Notes under the pieces: model-generated | The model's database searches: none | Told to the model about the DNA's origin: nothing | What the model saw: only the letters and a program-made list of their open reading frames with translations | Source of the DNA: Thiocystis violacea | GTDB lineage: Bacteria > Pseudomonadota > Gammaproteobacteria > Chromatiales > Chromatiaceae | Assembly (NCBI RefSeq): GCF_016583575.1 | Contig: NZ_NRRG01000022.1 | Span: 1-64,000, forward strand | DNA: 64,000 nt | Reading direction: 5' to 3' | Part shown: piece by piece, positions 8,343 through 17,433 of the stretch | Layout: the number at the start of each line of letters is the position of its first letter | Position numbering within the stretch: position 1 is the first letter of the stretch | Made by a program: the position numbers and the translations under genes

Positions 8343-9788
8343 ATGCATTGGCGCGCGATCATTCGGCTGTTTGGCATTCTGCTGATGCTTTACAGCCTGA
8401 GTTTTCTGCCGTCGCTCGCCCTGGCGCGGCTCTACCAGGACGGTCAGTGGCTGGTTTTCCTGGTCTCGCTGTTGCTGACCGCGGGCGGCGGTCTGCTGCT
8501 CTGGCTGCCGAACCTGCGGGCGAACAGCGAACTGTCCGTGCGCGACGGTTTCCTCATCGTCGCCCTCTTCTGGGCCTTGCTGGGATTGTTCGGCGCGCTG
8601 CCCTTCATCCTCGGGCTGCATCTGAGCCTGACCGACGCGGTGTTCGAGTCCATCTCGGGCTTCACCACCACCGGGGCGACCGTCATCGTCGGGCTCGACC
8701 AGTTGCCCAAGTCCATCCTCTACCATCGTCAGCAGATCCAATGGCTGGGCGGGATGGGAATCATCGTTCTGGCCGTCGCCATCCTCCCCCTGCTCGGCGT
8801 GGGCGGGATGCAGCTCTATCGCGCCGAGACCTCCGGGGTCGCCAAGCACGAGAAGCCGACGCCCCGCATCGCCGAAACCGCGCGTGCGCTCTGGTCGCTC
8901 TATTTCGGGTTGACGGCCACCTGTGGGCTGGCCTTCTGGCTGGCGGGGATGGACCCTTTCGACGCCATCGGTCATGCCTTCACCACCGTCGCCACCGGCG
9001 GCTTCTCGACCCACGACGCCAGTCTAGGCCACTTCAACAGTCCGCTTATCGAGTCCATCGCCATCGTCTTCATGCTGGCCGGGGGCGTGAATTTCGCCAT
9101 CCATTTCGTCGCCTGGCGCGATTTGAACATCCGCGCCTATCTGGCCGACGCGGAGGTGCGCGCCTATGGGCTCACCTTCCTGGGCGGGTCTATCTTCATC
9201 GCGGCGAGCCTCCAGTGGTCCGGCGCCTATGCCGGAAGCTGGGAGTCCCTACGGCACGGAACCTTTCAGGTCGCCTCCATCCTCACCAGCACCGGCTTCG
9301 GCACCGCGACCTTCGGCGACTGGCCGCTGCACATCCCGCTGGTGTTGGTGATCATCTCCTTCATTGGCGGCTGCGGCGGCTCCACGGCGGGCGGCATCAA
9401 GGTGTTGCGGGTCATGCTGCTGGTCAAGCTGGGGGTGCGTCAGTTATTCCAACTCGCCCATCCGCGGGCGCTCGCGCCGGTCAAGATCGGTCAGCGCTTG
9501 GTCACGGAGGATGTACTCTTCTCGGTCTGGGGTTTTTCCGTGCTCTATATCGTGACCTGTCTACTGCTGACCGTGGCGATGATGGCGGCGGGACTGGATC
9601 TGGAATCCGCTTTCGGCGCCGTTTTCACCACCGTCAATCTCTGTGGTCCGGGACTTGGCGAGGTCGCCGTGACCTTCGCCACCGTCGATCCGGTGGTCAA
9701 ATGGCTGGGCATCTTCGGCATGCTGGCCGGACGGCTGGAGATCTTCACCCTGCTGATCCTCTTCATGCCAACCTTCTGGCGGAATTGA
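8343..9788 (+). CDS. trkH: Trk potassium uptake system membrane subunit TrkH
   Basis: Protein of 481 residues, the family's usual length, with eight to ten hydrophobic segments. The four selectivity-filter P-loops are all visible: SGFTTTGATV (about residue 110), TTVATGGFSTHD (220), LTSTGFGTATF (315) and TTVNLCGPGLG (430). It forms the K+ translocating channel in the cytoplasmic membrane and normally pairs with the NAD-binding regulator TrkA, which is not encoded in this window. The ATG at 8343 gives a normal N-terminal helix. The next gene follows after 24 bases on the same strand and may be co-transcribed. Confidence 0.95.
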   Translation: MHWRAIIRLFGILLMLYSLSFLPSLALARLYQDGQWLVFLVSLLLTAGGGLLLWLPNLRANSELSVRDGFLIVALFWALLGLFGALPFILGLHLSLTDAVFESISGFTTTGATVIVGLDQLPKSILYHRQQIQWLGGMGIIVLAVAILPLLGVGGMQLYRAETSGVAKHEKPTPRIAETARALWSLYFGLTATCGLAFWLAGMDPFDAIGHAFTTVATGGFSTHDASLGHFNSPLIESIAIVFMLAGGVNFAIHFVAWRDLNIRAYLADAEVRAYGLTFLGGSIFIAASLQWSGAYAGSWESLRHGTFQVASILTSTGFGTATFGDWPLHIPLVLVIISFIGGCGGSTAGGIKVLRVMLLVKLGVRQLFQLAHPRALAPVKIGQRLVTEDVLFSVWGFSVLYIVTCLLLTVAMMAAGLDLESAFGAVFTTVNLCGPGLGEVAVTFATVDPVVKWLGIFGMLAGRLEIFTLLILFMPTFWRN

Positions 9789-9812
9789 GTCGCCGAGCGA
9801 CGCGAGGGTTCG

Positions 9813-10511
9813 ATGAGCGAGCTACCCCCGATCCCGATGGTCCTCATTCCGCTGGCCCTGCTCTTCGTCGTCTGGTCGGTCCGGCGCCGAGCGCGGCGCG
9901 TCGCCTTCATCCGCGCCTACCGCTTCCCGCCCGGTCTGATCGAGCGCTTCGGCGCCCGCCATCCCCAACTCGACGGACGTGCCCGGCATCTGGTCGCGCG
10001 CGGACTGCGTCAGTTTTTCCTGGCCTATCTCAAGAGTGGTCGCAAGCCTGTATCCATGCCGTCGCAGGTCGTCGATGACCTCTGGCACGAGCACATCCTG
10101 CACACCCGGCACTACCAGCAGTTCTGCGACCGGGCGTTCGGACGCTTTCTGCACCACACGCCGGCCACCGCCCTGGGACCGAACCGCCAGAACAACAGCG
10201 GTCTGCGTCGGGTCTGGTGGCACGCCTGTCGTGAGGAGAACATCGATCCCCGCGAACCCGCCCGCCTGCCCCTGCTCTTCGCGCTCGACCGGCAGTTCAA
10301 TATCCCAGGCGGCTTTCGCTACGCCCTGAACTGTCAGGCCCTGATCGACCGCGATGGAGCCTCGACTGGCCAGCCGGTCCATTGCGCGGGCGACATGACC
10401 AGCACCGCCTTCGACGGTTCCTCGGATGGCTTCGGTGATTCCTGGTTCAGCGGCGATGGCGATGGCGATGGCGACGGCGGCGGAGATGGCGGCGGCTGCG
10501 GGGGCGACTGA
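9813..10511 (+). CDS. DUF1399-like glycine-rich domain protein
   Basis: Protein of 232 residues. One N-terminal transmembrane helix (IPMVLIPLALLFVVW) is followed by a cytoplasmic or periplasmic domain containing VVDDLWHEHILHTRHYQQFC and FGRFLHHTP. The pattern D-x-LW-H-x-H-I-L-x-T-x-x-Y with a downstream HH resembles the DUF1399 / glycine-rich-domain protein family of unknown function. The tail is low-complexity (GDGDGDGDGGGDGGGCGGD), encoded by a GGCGAT microsatellite at 10453-10482. It lies 24 bases after trkH. The conserved His/Asp/Trp cluster suggests metal binding, but no function is established. Confidence 0.7.
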   Translation: MSELPPIPMVLIPLALLFVVWSVRRRARRVAFIRAYRFPPGLIERFGARHPQLDGRARHLVARGLRQFFLAYLKSGRKPVSMPSQVVDDLWHEHILHTRHYQQFCDRAFGRFLHHTPATALGPNRQNNSGLRRVWWHACREENIDPREPARLPLLFALDRQFNIPGGFRYALNCQALIDRDGASTGQPVHCAGDMTSTAFDGSSDGFGDSWFSGDGDGDGDGGGDGGGCGGD

Positions 10512-10577
10512 CGCCTTGATCCAGGCGTGAATCCGCGCTTGTCCGCTTGGCGGCTTGGTCGACTCGCTCAGGCGGCA

Positions 10578-11735
10578 TTAGGCGCGCGAATCGACGGTCG
10601 ATGGCACGACCCGCGCGACCTCCCGCGAGGGCCAGCCATGAAGGAGCGCGGCGATGAGTGCCGTGAAGGGCGCGACCGTGACCAGTCCGAAGCTGCCGAC
10701 CAGGATGTTCAACACCTCGGCCGCGACGAAGGGGGCATTGAGGATGTTGGCGGCGGGGAGTCCCTTGGCCATGAAGAGCAGGAAGAGGGTAATGTGGCTG
10801 CTGGAATAGGCGAGCAGCAGGGTGGTGGTCATGGTTCCGACCACCGCGCGCCCGACCCGCAGACCCGAGGTGAGATGCGCGATGGGTCCGATGCCGGGGT
10901 GATGGTGTTTGATCTCTTCCATGCTGGCGGCGATGTCCATCGACAGATCCATGACCGCGCCCGAGGAGGCGATGAAGATGCTGGCGATGAAGATGTCCGT
11001 CAGGCGCAACCCGTAATAGCCGGAGTAGAGCAGGGTCTCGGCGAAGGGTCGCAGCGCGCCATGCAGGTGGAAGACCTGGGCGAACCAGACCGCGAGCCCA
11101 CAGGTGAGCAGCACCCCCAGCATGGAGCCCAGAAAGGTCGCGACACCGCGCCGACTCAGTCCGCCGACCGAGAAGGTGATGACGGCGGTGAGCAGGGCGA
11201 CCAGCGCGAGCCCGCACGGGATGGGGGGATAACCGAGCAGCAGCAGCGGAAAATAGAGCTTCCAGAGCACCAGCGCGGTGAAGATGAAGGAGAGCGCGGC
11301 CTTGAACCCGGTCACACCGGCGACCGCGACCAGGAGCACGGCAAAGACGCCGATCAGCGCGAGCTGCCAGCCCAGACGATAGACGCCACGCGCCGTTCCG
11401 TGCGCGGGTCGGCCGTCCTTCAACCCATACTCGACGAGGATGACCTGGCCCGCTTCGTAGAATTCGTCCAGTTCCAGCTTGCCGGTCAGCATGTTGGTGA
11501 CCGTGAGCTCCTCTCCCTGGTGGGGACCGCCGAGCAGACGAACCCTCAGGAACTGGTCCTCCGTCTTGACGATCAGGTTCACGCGCACCTGACTGTTGTC
11601 GACCTCGGTGACCAGGGCGCGCGCGTGCCAGCCATGCTCGGCGCGGGTCGCGGGCGCGAGGTCGAGGAAATATAGTCCGACGCAGACCAGCGCGATGGTC
11701 AGCGCGAACAGCCAGTCGCGGTTCCAGTTGGGCAT
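10578..11735 (-). CDS. YibE/F-family membrane protein
   Basis: Protein of 385 residues starting at the ATG at 11735 (MPNWNRDW). One N-terminal helix is followed by a soluble beta-rich domain (about residues 35-125, with GGPHQGEELTVTNMLTG) and then seven or eight transmembrane helices. The family signature FIASSGAVMDLSMDIAASM lies near residue 255. YibE/F proteins are multi-pass inner-membrane proteins of unknown function, sometimes proposed as transporters. It lies downstream of the alkaline phosphatase gene on the same strand, but a strong hairpin at 11754-11780 separates the two, so it is probably transcribed separately or at a reduced level. Confidence 0.85.
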   Translation of the reverse strand: MPNWNRDWLFALTIALVCVGLYFLDLAPATRAEHGWHARALVTEVDNSQVRVNLIVKTEDQFLRVRLLGGPHQGEELTVTNMLTGKLELDEFYEAGQVILVEYGLKDGRPAHGTARGVYRLGWQLALIGVFAVLLVAVAGVTGFKAALSFIFTALVLWKLYFPLLLLGYPPIPCGLALVALLTAVITFSVGGLSRRGVATFLGSMLGVLLTCGLAVWFAQVFHLHGALRPFAETLLYSGYYGLRLTDIFIASIFIASSGAVMDLSMDIAASMEEIKHHHPGIGPIAHLTSGLRVGRAVVGTMTTTLLLAYSSSHITLFLLFMAKGLPAANILNAPFVAAEVLNILVGSFGLVTVAPFTALIAALLHGWPSREVARVVPSTVDSRA

Positions 11736-11753
11736 GGGTGATCGCCAAAGAGA

Positions 11754-11780
11754 ACGGCGCCGTCGAGCCGACGGCGCCGT
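11754..11780 (-). terminator. intrinsic terminator after the alkaline phosphatase gene
   Basis: Perfect 11-bp inverted repeat (ACGGCGCCGTC / GACGGCGCCGT) with a 5-base loop, starting 27 bases past the stop of the minus-strand phosphatase gene. On the minus strand it is followed by TCTCTTT, a weak U-tract. It is a good candidate for rho-independent termination. Confidence 0.75.
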
Positions 11781-11806
11781 GGGGTGGGCGGATTGGGACG
11801 GGGCGG

Positions 11807-13330
11807 TTATCTGGCGACCGGCAGGCTCTCGCGCAGACCCATGGCCTGGGTCAGACGCTTGGCGATGTCGGTGTTGTCGTAGAAACCGCTGAAGAGACTG
11901 GCCTGCCCGCCCTGGGCATAGACCGGGGTCGGCACGCCGGTGTGCGAATAGGACGTCCAGCCGATACTGGCGACTTCGTTGAGGATGTGGGTGATGGTGA
12001 CGATGATGGGTTCGTAGCTGCCGTAGAGATATTTGTTCTCGGCCGAGCTGTTGTCGTTCTCTCCGGACATGGATTGGTCGTAGGCATCCTCCAGCTTCTG
12101 CTTCTGGTAGTCGTTGAGACTGGCCCATTCGAGTCCGAAGGTATCATCCAGCAGAGAGAGCATCGCCGTGTTGGACTCCAGATTGTTGGCGGGGGTCCGA
12201 TCGTAACCCTCCCCATAGGTCTCCTTGTGCACCTTCCATTGATTCGCGGCGAAGTGCTCGAAGCTGTTGGTCTGGCCGAACAGGCGATCGTAATAGGCGG
12301 TGTAGCCGGTGGTCGCGTGGCCGACGGTCATGCCGCCGGTCTCGTGGTCGCCGGTGACGATGATGAGCGTATCCATCGGGTGCTTTCTGTAGAACTCCAG
12401 CGCCTTGCCGACCGCCGCGTCGAAGTCGAGCGTATCGCCGATCGCGGCCACCGCGTCGTTGGCGTGGCAGGCCCAGTCGATCTTGCCGCCCTCGACCATC
12501 AGGAAGAAGCCGCGCTGACTCGGCCCCTCGTAGAGATTGGCGATGGCGACCTCGGTCATCTCGGCCAGCGAGAGATTGGCCTCCGGTCGATCGATGGCAT
12601 AGGGCATGGCGGCGGCCTCGTCCAGGGTCGGATTGATGGCGACGACCTTGGCGCCCGGCCGATTGGTCTTGAGCGAGAGTATGGACGCGCGATCGTTGAA
12701 CACCTGATAACCATTGGCGCTCAGCAGATCCCAGATGTTGTTCTCCGAGTCGCCGCCGCGCGCCGCTCCGGTGGGCGAGGCAAACCCGCCGCCGCCGAAG
12801 AAGTCATAGCCGCTGGCGGTCAGTTGGGTCGCGATCTGATTCATGAGTCCACGGCTGGTGACGCTCGCGTAATAGGCGGCCGGGGTCGCGTGATCGAGCG
12901 AGACGCTGGTGATGACGCCGACCTTGCGACCGCGCTCGTGGGCGATCTGGGCCACGCTTTTGTAGCTGTTGGTCAGGGTCTCGTCCATGCCGATGACCCC
13001 GCTCTTGGTCTTGAGACCGCTCGCGAAGGCGGTGGCGGAGGAGGCCGAGTCGGTCATGAGGGCACCGGCGTCGAAGGTGGTCTGCATGCCCTGCACCGGT
13101 AGCTTGGTCATGTTCAGCCGGTTCGCCGGATCGAGCAGATCGCTGGCCAGGGTCGCCGAGCCGCCGTTCTTGACGGTCAGATAAGCCTCGGCGGCCTGGA
13201 CCTGCGCGTTCGCCATCCCGTCTCCGAGAAAAAAGAAGACATACTTCGCCGATGGCGCGGCCTGCGTCAGACCGGCCGAGAGCAGCGCCGCCGCGGCCAC
13301 TAGACTGGGTATCGAATGTTTCGGGTTCAC
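11807..13330 (-). CDS. phoA: PhoA-type alkaline phosphatase, exported
   Basis: Protein of 507 residues from a GTG at 13330 that has GGAGCAAGGCAAG in front of it; the frame stays open upstream but only this start puts a signal peptide (HSIPSLVAAAALLSAGLTQA) at the N-terminus. Active-site motifs are intact: FFFLGDGMANAQ (metal Asp), MTDSASSATAFASG with the Ser nucleophile, MVEGGKIDWACHANDA and VTGDHETGG (metal-binding Glu/Asp/His), and SHTGVPTPVYAQG near the C-terminus. It hydrolyses phosphate monoesters in the periplasm. No Pho box was recognised upstream. The terminator at 11754-11780 follows the gene. Confidence 0.9.
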   Translation of the reverse strand: MNPKHSIPSLVAAAALLSAGLTQAAPSAKYVFFFLGDGMANAQVQAAEAYLTVKNGGSATLASDLLDPANRLNMTKLPVQGMQTTFDAGALMTDSASSATAFASGLKTKSGVIGMDETLTNSYKSVAQIAHERGRKVGVITSVSLDHATPAAYYASVTSRGLMNQIATQLTASGYDFFGGGGFASPTGAARGGDSENNIWDLLSANGYQVFNDRASILSLKTNRPGAKVVAINPTLDEAAAMPYAIDRPEANLSLAEMTEVAIANLYEGPSQRGFFLMVEGGKIDWACHANDAVAAIGDTLDFDAAVGKALEFYRKHPMDTLIIVTGDHETGGMTVGHATTGYTAYYDRLFGQTNSFEHFAANQWKVHKETYGEGYDRTPANNLESNTAMLSLLDDTFGLEWASLNDYQKQKLEDAYDQSMSGENDNSSAENKYLYGSYEPIIVTITHILNEVASIGWTSYSHTGVPTPVYAQGGQASLFSGFYDNTDIAKRLTQAMGLRESLPVAR

Positions 13331-13600
13331 CTTGCCTTGCTCCTGAATCTCGTCGGGCGTCGACGTCCTGGAGTGGGTCGACTTGAGTGTTGGAGACTGG
13401 GCCGATGCAACCCAACCCCCGCCAAACGGGCAATCTAACGAATAACCTTTGCGTTCCTGTGACAACTGGATGAATCCCTCGATACGGGGAACCCCAATGG
13501 GCGGATCATCCGACAGTGACGACGGACGCTAAATCGCTCGCGCATCTGCTAACCTGAGCAGCCGCCCGGCGCGCCAATCCACTGACCAATAAAGATTTCA

Positions 13601-14947
13601 ATGCCACGACACACCAACCCGGAACACCGCTTCGGTCTGCGTACCGCCATCCTGCTCGTCGTGGCAACCATGATCGGCACCGGCGTCTTCACCACCACCG
13701 GATTCCTGCTCCGTGATCTGGGCTCCCAACCCGCGGTGCTGGTGGCCTGGCTGCTTGGCGGGCTGGCGGCGGCCTGTGGCTCGCTGGCCTACGCCGAACT
13801 GGTCGCCGCGCTGCCGCACAACGGCGGAGAGTATCGGTTGCTCTCGCGCATCTACCATCCAGCGCTGGGATTCATCGCCGGTTTCGTCTCGCTGGTGGTT
13901 GGATTCGCCGCGCCGGTCGCCGCTAGCGCCATGGCGTTCGGCGAGTATCTGAACCTCGCGCTTGGTTCCGACTGGATTCCACCGCTGGCCTCCGGCCTGG
14001 CGCTGGTCGTCGGCGCCTCGGTCCTGCACTCGCTCCATCTGTCGACCGGCAGCCGGATCCAGGATTTCTTCACGCTCGGCAAGGCGCTGCTGATCCTGCT
14101 GTTCATCCTCGGCGGTTTTTTCGCCATCGATGCCTCGCGACTCGTCGGTAGCGGCGAGCCGGCCCTGCTGGACGCCGTGCTGTCGCCGGCCTTCGCGGTG
14201 GGTCTGATCTATGTCTCCTATGCCTATAGCGGCTGGAACGCCGCCGCTTACGTGGCGGGCGAGGTGCGCGATCCGGGACGGCTGCTGCCGCTCGCGCTGG
14301 TGGTGGGAACCCTGACGGTGATGCTGCTCTATCTCGGCGTCAACACGGTCTTTCTAGGCGCCGCGCCGGCCGCGGAGCTGGCGGGGGCCGAGGAACGGGT
14401 GGGACATGTGGCGGCGGTCCATGCGTTCGGCGAGTTGGGCGGCCGGATCCTGAGCGGACTCATCGCCCTGGGTCTGGTCTCGACGGTCGGTGCCCTCATC
14501 CTGACCGGACCGCGCATCTACGAGGCGATGGGGCGTGACTACCGGGCGATGCGCCTGCTGGCTCGCCGCTTCGACGGCGGTGGCCCGCTCATCGCCGTCG
14601 CGCTGCAATCGCTGCTGGCCATGCTCATGATGCTCACCTCCAGCTTCGATGCACTGGTGAGCTATGTCGGCTTCACCCTTTCGGTGTTCGCCGCGCTCAC
14701 CGTGGCGGGCGTCTTCGTGCTGCGCGCGCGCGAACCCGATCTGCCGCGTCCCTATCGAACCTGGGGTCATCCCTTCACCAGCCTTGGCTTCATCGTCCTC
14801 ATGGGCTGGATGGTCTATCACGCCGTTCAGCAACGCCCGATCGTCGCCGCCGTCGGCGCCGCGACCATCGGGCTGGGCTGGGTCGCCTATCGCCTGGTGC
14901 GCCGTCTTGAGCGAATGGATCTAGAGACAACGGCCTCCAGCGATTGA
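13601..14947 (+). CDS. APC-family amino acid permease
   Basis: Protein of 448 residues with about twelve transmembrane helices. TM1 has the broken-helix motif VATMIGTGVFTTTGFLL (residues 20-36), where APC transporters bind the amino-acid backbone. LIYVSYAYSGWNAAAYVAGE near residue 205 is the TM6 unwound region, and the C-terminal half has the expected RTWGHPF loop. It probably imports or exchanges an amino acid; the substrate is not predictable. It is divergent from phoA. A strong hairpin lies about 70 bases after the stop. Confidence 0.85.
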   Translation: MPRHTNPEHRFGLRTAILLVVATMIGTGVFTTTGFLLRDLGSQPAVLVAWLLGGLAAACGSLAYAELVAALPHNGGEYRLLSRIYHPALGFIAGFVSLVVGFAAPVAASAMAFGEYLNLALGSDWIPPLASGLALVVGASVLHSLHLSTGSRIQDFFTLGKALLILLFILGGFFAIDASRLVGSGEPALLDAVLSPAFAVGLIYVSYAYSGWNAAAYVAGEVRDPGRLLPLALVVGTLTVMLLYLGVNTVFLGAAPAAELAGAEERVGHVAAVHAFGELGGRILSGLIALGLVSTVGALILTGPRIYEAMGRDYRAMRLLARRFDGGGPLIAVALQSLLAMLMMLTSSFDALVSYVGFTLSVFAALTVAGVFVLRAREPDLPRPYRTWGHPFTSLGFIVLMGWMVYHAVQQRPIVAAVGAATIGLGWVAYRLVRRLERMDLETTASSD

Positions 14948-15011
14948 AAAACAAGCCAGGATCATCAACGGCTGGTCGCCTCGGGCGGATGGCAAGAGGT
15001 TCGATTCCAGG

Positions 15012-15042
15012 CATAAAAAAAGCGCGACGATTGTCGCGCTTT
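15012..15042 (-). terminator. intrinsic terminator (minus strand; weakly bidirectional)
   Basis: Perfect 10-bp stem AAAGCGCGAC / GTCGCGCTTT with a GATT loop; the minus-strand RNA ends in seven U. On the plus strand the trailing sequence TTTAAAATT is weaker but may help terminate the APC permease transcript. Confidence 0.85.
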
Positions 15043-15115
15043 AAAATTACCACCAAAGGAGGATGGAGGAGTGCACTGAAGCGCTAAGCTTCAGTACATC
15101 ACCAGTTTCTTATAT
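15012..15115 (-). ncRNA. candidate small RNA with anti-Shine-Dalgarno motifs
   Basis: Read on the minus strand: a stem-loop (CTGAAGC / GCTTCAG, 15076-15094), a single-stranded stretch CACTCCTCCATCCTCCTTT containing two CUCC motifs complementary to ribosome binding sites, then a 10-bp hairpin (15019-15042) followed by seven T residues, which is a strong intrinsic terminator. TTGACA (15132-15127) and an AT-rich TATATAAG lie upstream but with only 12 bases between them, shorter than a normal sigma-70 spacer. There is no open frame in this strip. It lies downstream of ubiX (15319), so it could also be a processed 3' UTR of that operon. Confidence 0.45.
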
Positions 15116-15318
15116 ACTTTTTCGCTTGTCAACCCCAAAGGCGTCTCGAAAGGCCTCTGGTGAATCCGGTTTTTATCCTCGACGACGGCTCGCCTGGGCT
15201 TGACGATCATCCGTTTCGCCAGGAAGACGCAGCCAGGTGTTCGACCTCCGCTCGCCTCCTTCGCGCCCGGCTCTTGGGTATCCGGGGCTCCAGCCTCTCG
15301 GTTTCCGAGCACTCGCGG

Positions 15319-15963
15319 CTACTCGCCCCAGCGTTGGATCAAGGCATGGGGAACGGACAGGTGATCCAGAACACGGGCGACCATGAAATCGACGATGTCG
15401 TCGACGCTGGTGGGGTTGCTGTAGAAGCCTGGATTGGCCGGCATGATCACCGCCCCGGCTTGGGCGAGGCGGAGCATGTTCTCAAGATGGATGCTGGTGA
15501 AAGGGGTCTCGCGGACCACCAGGATCAAGCGGCGCCGCTCCTTCAGGGCTACGTCCGCCGCGCGTTCGATCAGTGAGCCGGAGAGTCCGGCGGCGACGCG
15601 CGCCAGTGTGCCGGTGGTGCAGGGACAGATCACCATGGCCTCGGGTGGATTGCTCCCGCTCGCCACGGGGGCGGTCCATTCCTGGCGACCAAAGACCCTG
15701 AGCTGACCCGCGCTGGCCTGGAAGAGGTCGGCGAAGAAGGGCTCGGCCTCGCTCGCCCGCGCCGGCGCCTCCAGCCCGGTTTCCATCTTCAGAACCACCT
15801 GGCCCGCCTGGGAGATCAGCAGATAGACGCGGATTCCGGCCCGGATCAGACAGTCGACCAGCCGTAGTCCATAGCGCGCGCCGGAGGCACCGGTAAAGGC
15901 GACCGTGACCGTCCTCGGCCAACCCGCGGGCGTGGTCGGGAGGGAGGCACCTGAATGGGTCAT
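15319..15963 (-). CDS. ubiX: flavin prenyltransferase UbiX
   Basis: Protein of 214 residues. AFTGASGARYGLRLVDCLI is the FMN-binding N-terminal loop; MVICPCTTGTLARVAAGLSG, ERRRLILVVRETPFTSIHL and GAVIMPANPGFYSNP are the remaining family motifs around the prenyl-FMN site. It attaches a dimethylallyl group to FMN, making the cofactor of the UbiD decarboxylase in ubiquinone synthesis. ubiD is not in the window. It follows mpl by 40 bases on the same strand, forming an operon with it. Confidence 0.95.
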   Translation of the reverse strand: MTHSGASLPTTPAGWPRTVTVAFTGASGARYGLRLVDCLIRAGIRVYLLISQAGQVVLKMETGLEAPARASEAEPFFADLFQASAGQLRVFGRQEWTAPVASGSNPPEAMVICPCTTGTLARVAAGLSGSLIERAADVALKERRRLILVVRETPFTSIHLENMLRLAQAGAVIMPANPGFYSNPTSVDDIVDFMVARVLDHLSVPHALIQRWGE

Positions 15964-16003
15964 GCGCCAGACGGCCCGGAGACGCCGCGCCGGGCGATCC
16001 GGT

Positions 16004-17368
16004 TCAAGCGAAATACCTGAGGCGCAAGGCGCTCAGGAGCTTGTCATGGATGCCGCCGAAGCCGCCGTTGCTCATGACCAGTATCTGGTCGCCAGGCTGG
16101 CTGTCGGCGACGACTCGCTCGACGATGGGATCGATGGCATCCAGCACGCGCAGACGTTCGCCGAGCCCGGCCAGCACGGCACCCGCGTCCCAGCCCAGAT
16201 CGGGTGGGGCATGGAGATAGACGCGATCCGCCGAGCCCAGCGAGGCCGCCAGCTCGCTGTTGTGCACACCCAGCCGCATGGTATTGGAACGGGGCTCCAG
16301 CACCGCCAGGATGCGTTGCCCGCCGACCCGCCGACGCAGTCCCTCCAGCGTGGTGGCGATCGCGGTTGGATGATGGGCGAAGTCATCGAAGACACGGATA
16401 CCCTCGATCTCGCCGCGCAACTCCATGCGACGCTTGACGCCCTGGAAACGCCCCAGCGCCTCGACCCCGGCGGAGACCGGAACCCCGACGTGACGCGCGG
16501 CCGCCAGCACCGCAAGGGCATTGTGGACATTGTGGAGTCCGGTCTGCCCCCAGTGGACGGTACCGGCCTCGATCCCCTGGATCAGAACCCGGAACCGGGA
16601 GCCGTCGGGTTCGATCAGCTCGGCGGTCCAGTCGCCTCCATCACCCAGGGTCTCGCGCGGGGTCCAGCAACCCATGGATATCACCCTGTCCATGGCCGGG
16701 GAGCCCTCGGGATGGACGATCAGGCCGCTGCCCGGAACCGTGCGCACCAGATGATGGAACTGGCGCTGGATCTGAGCCAGATCATCAAAGATGTCCGCGT
16801 GATCGAATTCCAGGTTGTTCAGGATGAGTGTGCGCGGGCCGTAGTGGACGAACTTGGAGCGTTTGTCGAAGAAGGCGGTGTCGTATTCATCGGCCTCGAC
16901 GACGAAGAAGGGCGCCGAGCCCAGGCGCGCGGACAGGCCAAAGTCCAGCGGCACCCCGCCGATCAGGAAGCCCGGATCCAGACCCGCGTCCTCCAGCACC
17001 CAGGCCAGCATACTGGCCGTGGTCGTCTTGCCGTGGGTGCCCGCCACCGCCAGCACCCAGCGATCGCGCAGCAGATTTTCCCGCAACCACTCCGGTCCCG
17101 AGCTATAGCGCATGTCCCGGTCCAGCATCGCCTCGACCGCCGGAATGCCGCGCTTCATGGCGTTGCCGACCACCACGACGTCGGGCGGCGGGTCCAGGTG
17201 CGAGGCGTCGTAGCCCTCCATCAGCTCGATCCCGGCCGCCTCCAGTTGGGTGCTCATGGGCGGATAGACACTGGCGTCCGAGCCCGTGACCCGATGCCCC
17301 AGCGCGCGGGCCAGCAGGGCGATACCGCCCATGAAGGTGCCACAGATGCCAAGAATGTGTAGATGCAT
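16004..17368 (-). CDS. mpl: UDP-N-acetylmuramate:L-Ala-gamma-D-Glu-meso-Dap ligase
   Basis: Protein of 454 residues from the ATG at 17368 (MHLHILGICGTFMGGIALLA); the open frame continues upstream but that part has a different, unrelated composition. Mur-ligase features: Rossmann N-domain, P-loop VAGTHGKTTTASML (about residue 105), NNLEFDHADIFDD (Mg/carbamyl-Lys region), HNVHNALAVLAAA and the C-terminal FDDFAHHPTAI. It ligates recycled murein tripeptide to UDP-MurNAc in the cytoplasm, so the cell recycles its wall. It stands between a small membrane protein gene and ubiX, all on the minus strand. Confidence 0.95.
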   Translation of the reverse strand: MHLHILGICGTFMGGIALLARALGHRVTGSDASVYPPMSTQLEAAGIELMEGYDASHLDPPPDVVVVGNAMKRGIPAVEAMLDRDMRYSSGPEWLRENLLRDRWVLAVAGTHGKTTTASMLAWVLEDAGLDPGFLIGGVPLDFGLSARLGSAPFFVVEADEYDTAFFDKRSKFVHYGPRTLILNNLEFDHADIFDDLAQIQRQFHHLVRTVPGSGLIVHPEGSPAMDRVISMGCWTPRETLGDGGDWTAELIEPDGSRFRVLIQGIEAGTVHWGQTGLHNVHNALAVLAAARHVGVPVSAGVEALGRFQGVKRRMELRGEIEGIRVFDDFAHHPTAIATTLEGLRRRVGGQRILAVLEPRSNTMRLGVHNSELAASLGSADRVYLHAPPDLGWDAGAVLAGLGERLRVLDAIDPIVERVVADSQPGDQILVMSNGGFGGIHDKLLSALRLRYFA

Positions 17369-17433
17369 GAAGGGGATCCTTACCAATATCTGGACGGACG
17401 TCCGAATGGGCGGGTCATTCGCGGGGCTCGGGC

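Noticed and set aside
8348-10078. Plus-strand frame overlapping trkH and the next gene
   Set aside because: Arg/Ala/His-rich, off-frame reading of two real genes.
11738-13102. Open frame antisense to the alkaline phosphatase
   Set aside because: Gly/Val/Ile-rich shadow without motifs.
15905-17362. Open frame antisense to mpl
   Set aside because: Gln/Asp/His-rich shadow; mpl motifs are complete on the minus strand.
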